This document shows positions 23,119 to 33,600 of a stretch of 64,000 nt of DNA, piece after piece. Where the stretch lies: contig OZ024875.1 of assembly GCA_964017185.1 (NCBI GenBank), positions 25,863,456 through 25,927,455 of the forward strand, read 5' to 3'. The notes under the pieces are model-generated. The model was not told the origin of the DNA. It searched no databases and was given only the letters and a program-made list of their open reading frames with translations. Each line of letters begins with the position of its first letter. Within the stretch, counting starts at the first letter, position 1. Origin of the DNA: Rugalucina vietnamica. Lineage: Eukaryota; Mollusca; Bivalvia; Lucinida; Lucinidae. A program made the translations under genes and the position numbers.

Positions 23119-24652
23119 GTCTCTATGGTGAAAATAGCAGTCACAAATGATTAGCGTGTGTCTAAGGTGTGTACAGGTCGTATAATAATCTCAGCACGCT
23201 GAAAATTTTGGATTGCATGTACTTTTGTACAGTTATGTTAAGCACACAATACAGTATAGGCGCGTATCAAACGTTTAATGTAACGCGTGTTGAACTTATT
23301 GGTATAAGACACATACCCGAGACACGTCGAGCTTTAAGCATGCTGCATGCTTAAAATACTTTAACGTACACCAAGCGTACAGAACGCACATGTACGAGGT
23401 TTGTGGACACCTTGGCTAGCAGGAAAAGTAAAGTGCTGCTGTTTAAGTTTTTTTGTTTTTGTATAAATATAAGCAGCAATATCTTATGAGCATATTTGAG
23501 GAATTTGTTTCAATTTGAAGTATCAACACGTTAAATATGACATATTTTCTACTTAAGCGTACGTAGGGCCACACGGGACAGGTGCCAAAACGTCAACAAA
23601 ATGTGACGATTTTCATATTGTGTTTTTCCCTGTCAAACGGCACTTAAATATGTTATAACATTAAAATATTTCGTCCTAAAACCATATAACACTGTCTTCA
23701 ATTTCAGAAAGATTCCGACTTGGCGGCAGTGTTGTTTGATTTATCAGAAGCAGACCGAAAAATCTGTTTCAAATAATGGCGTAATTTGACGTCGGAGAAC
23801 AGCCGACGCCGATTGTATGTTTCGTTAAGGAAATCACCCACAGATACGATGAAAATGTTACAAACAACAGAAACGTCATCGGTCTGTCAGTTACTATTTA
23901 GTTCACAGTAGTTGTGGCACAGACGATTTTCAGCTGCTCAGAAGTCCACTCTATGTCTATGGAAATACATTGATTGAATTTGCGGTGTATTTTTCCACAC
24001 GCTCGGTGCGCGGTTTGTCTTATAATTATTGAATGCGATAGAAAATTGAGGCTATTGATATGACACTTGTGTCAGATCTTTTCTTGTTATTGTTTAAACC
24101 ATGCATGGATTAGGGCGAAAGGGTATCAATTTAGGCGATCCCATATGATCAGTTCATGATTTATACGGCTTTGTGGTTTTTCATGGAGAATAACTTTTTT
24201 TACGAAAATTCATTCCTACTACATGTAGATTTGATATAATACGTACCAGTATACATTTACGAGTGGTCAAATCATTTGTGATTTATATTGAGCGATACTC
24301 TTAATATGTGATTACGGTTAGTACGGTAACAGCTTACCAAGTAATGCTGGCGGACGACTAAGGTACGAACATTTTATAAGACTGGTACAGATAGTGTGTT
24401 TGCTTCGCAAAGAAAAGGTTGCGGCCGGTATATTCTTGTCATTTTGATGGCCCGTGTTTATCCTGACATGCATGCAATAAAAGCAAACAGCAAATCATTG
24501 CTACTGTACAGACTTAAATACCTTCGATCAAATGTTATTCATTACCAAAACTTGCCCATGCAATATACATGTTTAGAGAATTTTTTCGAAAGCAAAATTG
24601 AAAATTTCATGGAAATTTTTTGACATCTTAATAATTTTGCTCAAAACAGTGA
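23119..24652. other. Non-coding stretch
   Basis: No exon with supported splice sites, RNA gene or repeat was recognised. Confidence 0.4.
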
Positions 24653-27019
24653 TTGTGGGTACACCTTAGCAAATCTGGGTCATCATTGAGTCAGACGGAG
24701 GGTCAGATTTTGATAGATATCATGAATGACCACGGTTTGGAACAATTAGTCAATTTCCCCACCAGAGAAAGAAATACTTTGGACTTAATTTTGACCTCTC
24801 TTCCTGGTCAGTTTGCAGACATTCATTCCCCGGATAAGCTCAGTGATCATGACATTGTTTCTGGCACTTTGAAAATTGCTATCCCCCCAATAAAGAAACC
24901 TAGGAGAAAAGTGTATCGTTATCAGAAAGGTGATTATGAATCTATGAGAGCAGAAACACTTCAATTTGCAAAGGAAAGATACTTCAACGGTTACTCAGAT
25001 ACTCGGTCGGTCCAGGAAAATTTCAATCTCATTACATCGTTTATTCAGGAATCGGCAGATAAACATATCCCCTCAAAAACTAGTCGCTCAGTTTCCTCTG
25101 TCCCTTGGATAACACCTGAAATAAGGAGGAAGATTCGCAGAAAAAATGCAACTCATGCAAAGGCTAAAAAGACTGGTAGTGCAAAAATTAGATCTAAATT
25201 TGAATCTTTACGGAAAGAGATCAAAGCTGATATCAGGAAGCAGCATGATCTTTACGTGAACAACTTGGTAGGAGATGTTAAGGCTAATCCTAGAGATTTT
25301 TACAGGTACATAAACAGTCAGAAAAAAGATACCCAAGGTATTCCCCCGTTGAAAAAGAGAAATGGAAGTGGAATTGCACAATCCGAATTTGAGAAGGCGG
25401 AAGAATTTAATGGTCAGTTCTCGGATGTTTTCACTAAAAGTGAATACAAACAGGTCCCTCTTATGGATAGATCTGCCCCATTCATGCATGATATTGTGGT
25501 CACAAAGGAAGGGGTGACCAAACTTCTCAAAGGTCTAAACCCGTCTAAAGCCTTAGGGCCTGATGAGCTTCATCCCAGAGTCCTAAAGGAACTGGCTGTG
25601 GAATTAGGGCCGGTATTCGCCCATCTCTTCCAGCAGTCAATTGATACAGGTGAAATTCCTAAAGAATGGTCTCTTGCTAATATTTGCCCCCTGTTTAAGA
25701 AGGGCGACAGGTCACTTGCCCGCAATTACCGCCCTGTTTCTTTGACATGCATTCCTTGTAAGCTTCTTGAACATATTGTATGCTCAAATATTATGGCCCA
25801 TCTTGATGAACATGAACTCTTGTCGGACAGGCAACACGCATTTAGGAAATGGCATAGCTGTGAAACTCAGTTGACTACAGTGATAAATGACTGGGCCAAA
25901 ATCTTAGACAAAAAAGGCCAGGTCGACACTTTTATACTCGATTTTGAAAAGGCTTTTGATACTCCTCCCCATGAACTCCTTAAAAGCAAATTGTTTAGCT
26001 ATGGAATAGGTGGAACAACACTGAATTGGATAAATGCTTTCCTTTGTTTCCGACAACAAAGGGTAGTGGTTAATGGTATTAAATCGGATTGGGCTCCAGT
26101 TGTCTCGGGTGTCCCTCAGGGCACCGTTCTCGGCCCCTTGCTGTTTTCCTTGTACATAAATGACATCTCAGCAGACATTGAGTCTGAAATAAGACTCTTT
26201 GCTGATGATTGTGTTTGCTATCGTGAAATCAAGATTGAAGAGGATACATTGAAACTTCAGAGAGACATTGATCGTTTAGGCAGTTGGGCTAGGAAATGGG
26301 GAATGAGATTTCAACCCGTCAAATGGAACATGATGCAGCTGACAAATAAACGGTCTAGTAAGATACAGGCTAACTACACCCTTGAGGGCACTGTACTGGA
26401 AAACGTTGAAAGCATAAAATACCTGGGTGTAACTATCACAAATGATTTGAAATGGAATACTCATATTTCCAATGTCTGTACAAAGGCTAACAGAACTCTC
26501 GGATTCTTAAGGAGAAATTTGTATTCTTGTCCCCCAGATGTGAAAGAAGCAGCTTATAAAGGACTGGTGCGGCCGGTCTTGGAATATGGAAGCTCAGTTT
26601 GGGACCCTCACACTCATGGCCTCCAGGAAGAACTGGAAAAGGTACAAAATCGTGCGGCAAGGTTTGTGACGGGAAATTATGTTTTTGAAACTGGGAGCAT
26701 GACTGGCATTTTAGGTCAACTGAAATGGGAATCTCTTAAGAAAAGGAGGAAGGATAGTAGACTTATATTGCTATACAAAGGTCTAAAGGGTAAAGCCAGA
26801 ATACCCACAGATGACCTTATCCCAAAGAATAGGCGTTGTAGAAATCAACACTCTTTGGCTTTTCAGATACCTTCAGCTAGCAAAGAAGCGTACAAAAGTA
26901 GTTTCTTTCCACAGACTATCAGGGACTGGAATGACCTCCCTGATTCACTTATCTCCTCTGCTGAAGTGTCGGATGACTGTGTGTCCAAGTTCGCTACACT
27001 CGTGCGTTCAAGGGACTAA
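24653..27019 (+). CDS. LINE ORF2 fragment: endonuclease end and reverse transcriptase
   Basis: About 788 codons without a stop. The first codon is TTG, so the frame simply enters from the truncated side. The end of the endonuclease shows TLDLILTS and the SDHD motif (about residues 60-90). The reverse transcriptase shows CPLFKKGD, NYRPVSLT, FILDFEKAFDT (motif A), VSGVPQGTVLGPLLFSLYIN (motif B) and RLFADD (motif C), then the thumb with YLGVTI and a C-terminal RDWNDLP segment typical of CR1/jockey-type proteins. Minor oddities: HAFRKWHSCETQL where GFRKG is usual, and FDTPPH where FDTVPH is usual. Catalytic aspartates are intact. Confidence 0.92.
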   Translation: MWVHLSKSGSSLSQTEGQILIDIMNDHGLEQLVNFPTRERNTLDLILTSLPGQFADIHSPDKLSDHDIVSGTLKIAIPPIKKPRRKVYRYQKGDYESMRAETLQFAKERYFNGYSDTRSVQENFNLITSFIQESADKHIPSKTSRSVSSVPWITPEIRRKIRRKNATHAKAKKTGSAKIRSKFESLRKEIKADIRKQHDLYVNNLVGDVKANPRDFYRYINSQKKDTQGIPPLKKRNGSGIAQSEFEKAEEFNGQFSDVFTKSEYKQVPLMDRSAPFMHDIVVTKEGVTKLLKGLNPSKALGPDELHPRVLKELAVELGPVFAHLFQQSIDTGEIPKEWSLANICPLFKKGDRSLARNYRPVSLTCIPCKLLEHIVCSNIMAHLDEHELLSDRQHAFRKWHSCETQLTTVINDWAKILDKKGQVDTFILDFEKAFDTPPHELLKSKLFSYGIGGTTLNWINAFLCFRQQRVVVNGIKSDWAPVVSGVPQGTVLGPLLFSLYINDISADIESEIRLFADDCVCYREIKIEEDTLKLQRDIDRLGSWARKWGMRFQPVKWNMMQLTNKRSSKIQANYTLEGTVLENVESIKYLGVTITNDLKWNTHISNVCTKANRTLGFLRRNLYSCPPDVKEAAYKGLVRPVLEYGSSVWDPHTHGLQEELEKVQNRAARFVTGNYVFETGSMTGILGQLKWESLKKRRKDSRLILLYKGLKGKARIPTDDLIPKNRRCRNQHSLAFQIPSASKEAYKSSFFPQTIRDWNDLPDSLISSAEVSDDCVSKFATLVRSRD

Positions 27020-27096
27020 TTTCTCCCCCATCCGAACCCCCTGGTGAAATAATGTCATTTGGCGTGTCACCAGTAAACTATTCAGATTCAGATTCT
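24653..27096 (+). mobile_element. 5'-truncated LINE, CR1/jockey-like
   Basis: Contains the ORF at 24653-27019 and a short 3' UTR that ends in the hexamer-type tail ATTCAGATTCAGATTC (27080-27096), a tail style of CR1-group LINEs. Truncated at the 5' side within the endonuclease. Confidence 0.85.
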
Positions 27097-27569
27097 TAGC
27101 ACCGTATCGCCGAGGCGGTTCTACCGAATACACACAGAATATGTTGATAAAAAATAAGTACAATAGGTATACGTGACCCCTTCAAACCCCAGATTTTGTA
27201 TATGAAAGTGGGGTGTAAGGGGGTACACATTTTACGGACATGTTTTCCTGGATACTGATTATCCATGGAAGTGTGGTTATTTCATTATTTGTCGGAAAGG
27301 ACAATGCTCAAGCTGCGAATATCTAATGACGCCCTTAAATATTAAATGAGTTTCGCATCCATTCTTATGTTTATAGATCAGGTAATCGTAGATGGTGTGA
27401 AACAAAACACAGGTGATAAAGATTATTACAAAAATTTAATGTAAACAAAACATTAAATATGGATTATAAGCCATCTAAAGAAATACGTAATATCCGTAAG
27501 TTACATACTGTACTTGTAAAAACTTAAATTTAAATATTTTATATTTATTCAAAAATTATCATACATGTA
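27097..27569. other. Non-coding stretch
   Basis: No gene recognised. Confidence 0.4.
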
Positions 27570-27840
27570 CTCATTTTCAAAATTCCTCCGAGAAACTCCG
27601 CGAAACCGACTTTGATCGACAAATCAAGGTAATTACCTTTCTCAGAGAAACACCGAGAACTTTCACCGAGAAACACCGAGGAATTTCGCGCAGACGATTT
27701 TGTCTACCTGGCTTATTTCGCGGTGTTTCTCCGAGAAATGAAAATTTTGCGTTTGCCATGGTTGCGGAGAAACGAGAAATATGTTGTTTTTAATTTACCG
27801 GGAGTGTATATCAGGGAATCATCGCATTTGGATGATGTTA
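27570..27840 (-). repeat. TTTCTCGGAGAAA-rich repeat, copy 2 (inverted)
   Basis: Reverse-orientation relative of 14560-14830, with five or more TCTCCGAGAAA or CACCGAGAAA blocks and a shared CGAGAAATATGTTGTT end. Confidence 0.65.
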
Positions 27841-28559
27841 TCGCAGCAGCGTATAATTATTTCTGTAAAATATATGGTTGAATGTAAAACTGGTAAGCAA
27901 AGCTAACAAACGCTCCCAAGCTTAATGCATAAAATCACCATATACACATTCGTTTACCAAAACAATGTGAAACCAACACAAGTCCAGACATCCATTTGAT
28001 AATCCACGCTTGGTCAAGGGTAAGTGGTCTAATATCCAACTTAAGTCAGGTGGTCGAAATAATGTTGAAGGGTTCTGAGCGCTTGCGCCAATTACAACAG
28101 CCGACAGTGTGGCTCCAGCAACAGATAGTATACTTCAAGTAGAATGATTTGCTGCGTGTATGCTTCTGAACAACAATGCACATCATCAAAATACAGGTGC
28201 TTCAGAAATCAAGTAGTCTGTACAGCGTTTTGCAAATGCAATTGAATTAAAGAATCTATTGTTGCAATAGTTTAACAATATAGCTGATGGTTTTGCTAAT
28301 AATTACAATGGTAATGACACAAGCGAATATCTAATCTCAGTTTTAGAATAAAATGCCTATTCTATATTTCATTAAATGATGTTAAACATTTAGATAAGCT
28401 TTTTGAATCAGAGACCATTTTCCCTTATACTAAGATTAAGACGGTTATTTGACCACGATCTTGCATCGTTACGATGTTGGGTCAGAACTGAAATCGAACT
28501 TGAACTGCTAACAAAATAAAGTAAATTCAAAAACAAGACAGTTAAGGCAGTTTATTAAA
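27841..28559. other. Non-coding stretch
   Basis: No gene or repeat recognised. Confidence 0.4.
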
Positions 28560-29104
28560 CATCAAGTTCTCTATATCATTATTTCTGCGGCCATCTTGGA
28601 AATCATCTTGCCTTTTTGTTATGACTGGAGCGTAAAAAACATAAACAAAACTAAATTATGGTGTTTTTGTTAATAAGAACACAAAATGAGCATTTTAAAC
28701 ACAAAACATTGAATATGTGCAACTCTGGGATGCTGTTTTCTTGTTTATGCCAACCATCTTGGACACCATCTTGATTTTTGATTTTTTCAAACAATTCATA
28801 CTATGGTACTTCATACTATCATACCATGGTCTGATGAACCAGAAGAAGACAGTAAGGACAATAAGAGAAGTGAGCTTTTTGCTTCACATACATGTATTAT
28901 GTTGATTTTTCCACTATTTTCCGCCATTTGACGGCCATTTTGAATTTTTTGAATATTTCAAAATGCTCAATGATGCCAAGGTGGCATCACTCGGATTCTT
29001 CATCTGAAAGGTATCAAGAAGTAAAATCCATAAAAACATTTTATGCGGCACACATTTCCAGGTCACAGGCCAAATCCATGTTTGGCAACTGGACTATGAG
29101 CTAA
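28560..29104 (-). repeat. F6 array, inverted copy
   Basis: Carries GGCCATCTTGGAAATCATCTTG, CCAACCATCTTGGACACCATC and ATGCCAAGGTGGCATCA, the reverse complements of boxes in 12126-13060, and ends with the same GCAACTGGACTAT junction. Confidence 0.7.
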
Positions 29105-29806
29105 AAATCCATAGTTTTCACTTTTCCCATGTAAAAGCCCATGTGACCTAGATTTCGCGATCAAACTTTCGTCTCCCCTACCCATGAATGCTTCACATAC
29201 AATTTCACTTTGATTGGCCAAGCGGTTTCAGAGAAGAAGATCTTTGAAAAGTGTGTATGGACGACAGACACATACCTTCATCTACTCCATTAGTTGTTTG
29301 CATCTACCACTTTTCAGGCCTCAGGCTGCAAAAGTTTTCAAAAAATCCATAGTTTTCACTTTTTCCCATGTAAAAGCCTATGTTTCCAAAATTGACATTG
29401 CCGTAAAATAGGTCAAGGTCATCCAATGATCATCATTTGATCAAACTATGATGGGCTGGAGTCCCAAATGCTACATACCAAGTTTCATGAAAATCGGCCT
29501 GCCGGTTCTGGAGAAGATTTTTGAGTGGTTTTTACCATATATGGGCGTGGCGGCCATCTTGGTCATGTTACTTGGATTTCGCGATCAAACTTTCGTCCCC
29601 CCTACCCATGGATGCTCCACATGTGACCAAGATATCGCGAACAAAATTACAATGCCACTACCCAAGAAGGCTCCACATAAAATTTCAACTAGATCCGCCA
29701 AGCGGTTTCAGAGAAGAAGATCTTTGAATTTGTGGACGACCGACGGACGCCGGATCATGGCCATCCTATAAGCTCACCTTGTGAGCCTTTGGCTCAGGTG
29801 AGCTAA
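29105..29806 (+). repeat. F4 satellite-cored element, copy 2 (short)
   Basis: Two short F4-like units with TTTGATTGGCCAAGCGGTTT, ATAGGTCAAGGTCATC, GGCGGCCATCTTGG, then GACGACCGACGGACGCCGG and the terminal hairpin ending GGCTCAGGTGAGCTAAAA. Confidence 0.75.
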
Positions 29807-30045
29807 AAAGAAAGACGCAATAAAATATTTCTGTATTTAATGAAATTGAACATACATAGAAAACTGTATGGCAGATATGAAACACAGAAGAATTAATAAT
29901 GAAGACATTTTAAAATTAGAATTAAAAATTTGTATTATATTGCACCTAACATTTATATTCAATATTTGATCTGACACATGAAATTACAGAAGCAGCCATC
30001 AAAATGAATGTCGTTCTAAGTAGTGTCATTGCCATTTTTAAATAA

Positions 30046-30279
30046 TCTGCCGCATCATGAGAAAACCAGATTTTTGCCTATGCAAAAACAAAGGCGCAGA
30101 TAACTGCGAAGCTGCTCAGCGCCTTTGTTTTCGCTACCCAGATAGTACAATTCCTCTTCTACTTAAATCCAAAATTTCAAGATTCTAGCTTTCTTCTGTG
30201 ACTGTACTGGCCAGTTTCAGACGGTTGTGTCAGACCTGGTCGGAAACCTCGAAGACCGGTTTTCTCGCATCGCAGCTCA
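30046..30279 (+). mobile_element. GAGCCG-type MITE
   Basis: CTGCCGCATCATGAGAAAACC at the left, CGCATCGCAGCTCA at the right, with the family's AAAGGCGCAGAT hairpin and GACCTGGTCGGAAACC. Lies downstream of the MCM10 stop codon, possibly within or beyond its 3' UTR. Confidence 0.8.
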
Positions 30280-30346
30280 AATGTGAGTGATATAAGAAAA
30301 GGATCAGGAAACTATACAAACACAGCAAGGGCATCTGGTTGCTTCT

Positions 30347-30352
30347 TTTAAT
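30347..30352 (-). terminator. Possible poly(A) signal of MCM10
   Basis: ATTAAA on the minus strand, about 177 nt after the stop. No AATAAA was found before the MITE at 30279, so this is the best candidate but weak. Confidence 0.3.
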
Positions 30353-30528
30353 ATTCCACAGACAAAACATCCAAAGAGGTGATAAATAGCCTTGAAAAAC
30401 TCTTGTCCGTTAGATAAAAATCAATTCAAGTGAAGAGGGTTCTGTGTAAACTCAATCAAGTACATACAACAAAATGGCCATTTGAATACAGTGTAAAGAA
30501 TACAGAGATCATTGGTACGCCATGGAGA

Positions 30529-30630
30529 TCAGAGATTAACAAAGTTTTTCTGATTGAGACTGCCGAGATATTTCTGTTCATTGCCCCGCAGTGATAGTTC
30601 CTCACTCTCCAACTTAGGCCCCTTCCTCTC
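30529..30630 (-). CDS. MCM10: MCM10 exon 22, last coding exon
   Basis: Acceptor GTATGTTTCAG. Encodes ERKGPKLESEELSLRGNEQ and YLGSL, ending FVNL and TGA at 30529-30531. Matches the vertebrate C-terminus KTGPKI...LLPRGEE...FLNSL. Confidence 0.96.
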   Translation of the reverse strand, partial: ERKGPKLESEELSLRGNEQKYLGSLNQKNFVNL

Positions 30631-33600
30631 CTGAAACATACAGCCGGTAAGGTAGAAAACAGAATAAAACAGTCAGTTTTATTGGATTATTTGATCAATT
30701 ATATGACTTGTCCAGTCCATGATATACTTTAATACATGTATTTGATGATAATGAAAACTATTCCTACCCAAATCTAACTCTTCATATAGCTTTTGCAGCT
30801 CTGTGTACACTTTCCATCATTTTTGGAATGAATAATTTTCCCCCATTTCCTATTGATAATTGTATTATATCATTGTCTCAGAAAATTACTGCAGGACAAA
30901 AATCTTACCTTTAACATAGAAACCCTCTCATAGTTTGTTTTACCACAGTCCCTGAAAAAATAGAATACTTCTTTAATGCTATCACCAGAGAACAAACCCC
31001 ACTCCCATCCCAACACAATGAATACAAAGCTGCAACACATACTGACTGATCGGTATCTTTGTTTTCCCCGACTAAATCTGATAATGACCTATTCTCTTTA
31101 ACTGGACATAAAGTCATTACAAAGAGGGTCAATTTGTATTGAAAAATGCATGAGAGGATCAAGCTGTAGTGGCATGCCCAGAAAGTCAATGAAGATATGT
31201 CCGAGTGCATGTTTCCTTGCAACAAAAACTAGCTACTTACTGACAAGGTTTGACAGGAAACTTGAGGCATGTTTCTGTTCTCTTCTTACAGTGTCTACAC
31301 TTGAAGAATTTTTTGATACCCTGTCTGACCTGGTAGTCATGCTGCTCCTTCTTACACTTATCTCCTAGACTGTACGCTGTGTACTGACACTGGAATATGC
31401 AAGATGATAGTTAATCATGTAATTCCCAAATCAAACATCAAAATTATTAGCCTTAATATTTTTCTAATTCAATGGCTGTACACTGACTATTACTGGTTCC
31501 TGTCAAATGTTTTCATGTACCAAATGCCAATCTATTTAAAAAAATTTATATCTTGCATTGTTTACACAATCATTTTACAATTATTTTTCTTGCATTCAGT
31601 TTAGACTTTGAAACCATCTGTTCACAGCTGAAGAAGAGCTAACACAAGAAGAGTTTACATACATCCATTTACACATGAAGAGTTTACACCCACATGTTTA
31701 CACCTGAAGATCTTATATGCACCTGTTTACACCTGAAGAGGCTACATGTACCTGTTTACACCTGAAGAGGCTACATGTACCTGTTAACACTTGAAGAGGC
31801 TGCAAGTACCTGTTTACACCTGAAGAGGTTACATGTACCTGTTAACACCTGAAGAGGCTACATGTACCTGTTTACACCTGAAGAGGCTACATGTACCTGT
31901 TTACACCTGAAGAGGTTACATGTACCTATTTACACTTGAAGAGGGTACATGTACCTGTTTACACCTGAAGAGGCTACATGTTCCTGTTTACAACTGAAGA
32001 ATGTACAACACCTGTTTATACCTGACTGACAAGTTTACACCCACCTGTTTACACCTGAAGAGTTTAACTTCCATCTCCATGACACTATCCATCTTCTCCT
32101 CCATCTTTTCTCTCTTCTCAAGGGCATTGAAATATTTATCTTCATGCTCTGCTTCAGCCTAGTATGTCAATGAAAACAAATCATCATTAATATTTGTATT
32201 TTCTATTTGATGTTTAATGTCCAAAGTTAACAATGAGCTCATTTCTGGTCAGGCACTTTGTGCAGTCAAGCTTAAAATGGTCTAAGAAATATTTTCATTT
32301 CTCAAATCTTTGGAAAGAAATCTGCTAGACTCACGAATTGACCTTGGGTCTGCTTCAATAAATTAGATGCCTTATCAACCAAGTTAAAGTGCCCTATTCC
32401 CATCATTATTGGTCATGATTTCTATTATCTTTACTGATGAATGCCAGCCTCAAAGACACATACATACCATCTTTTTCTGTATTCTTTTCACTGGAGTTTA
32501 GCAATATCCTTGAGAGACGAGAATGCAGCCCTGGTTTCACGAGAATGAGAGGTAGAAAGATGGTCACAATCTTAATGAGTCTTAGGTAAGTTTGACTTTT
32601 CTATAATCTCCTAACTTGAACAGATGGACTAGCCGACCACGCCCAGATATGAATATTAAAGTTGCCGCCTATACAGTAACCTATTTGCCCAATTATACAT
32701 GACATTTTAAAAGAATCTTTAGTAAACCTCTGCCAGAGCTCCTTTATGTTTAGATCTTGACTTCAGCAGTTTCTGGACCTCTGGATCATTGAGATCAACA
32801 TTGCCGAGGAATTTGGAACGCTTCCTAGGTGGTTCTGAACTCTCTAGGTCACTGTCTTTACTCTCAGTGTCTACAATAGATACATGTATATAGTATGTAG
32901 TGGGTTTTGTCAATCTTTTATTAGTATAAAAGGTAAGTTAGGGCAAGCCTTTCAGAGAGGCACTTCTGGGTTTCTTTAAAAATTCTTGACTTGACTTGTC
33001 TACATTGGGTCAGGTATCCTCTCCACTCCTTTTCAAACATTTACCAATCTTTGATAACATTTGACAAACGATATTCTACAATTAGCTGTTATTACCAGGA
33101 TGAAAATTGTAACAATTGTAATGATCATACAAGGTGAACAGGATAAGACTTGATGCCAGTCCGACATACCACACTAAGGTCCCAGGTACCACACATGGCT
33201 ACTACAAACAGACATGATCAGACATACTTTATTCCCAAGTCCTTACCTATATCTTCTGCCACCCTTTTCCTGATTTTCTCCTTCTGTTCAGGTGACATGA
33301 GTTTCTTCCTGACAGCATTAGGGTCTTCCTTCTGTACACCACCCTTCTCCTTTAACTTGGCTATAGCTAGACTCTGAAACATGCATAGTCAATCACATAA
33401 CTTCAAGTTATACAAGAGATATTGAGTAGGGGTTACATGTTTCACAAACAGCTATGATCATACAGAGATGGAAACTCAGTTTAGTCTCATCTCATACAAC
33501 TTGGGAATCCTGGGCCCAGAATTACAATCCTCCCTTAAAGTTAAGGAGGACCTTAGTTAAGGTGACAATTTTTGACTCGATATTTTACCTTTAAAATCAA

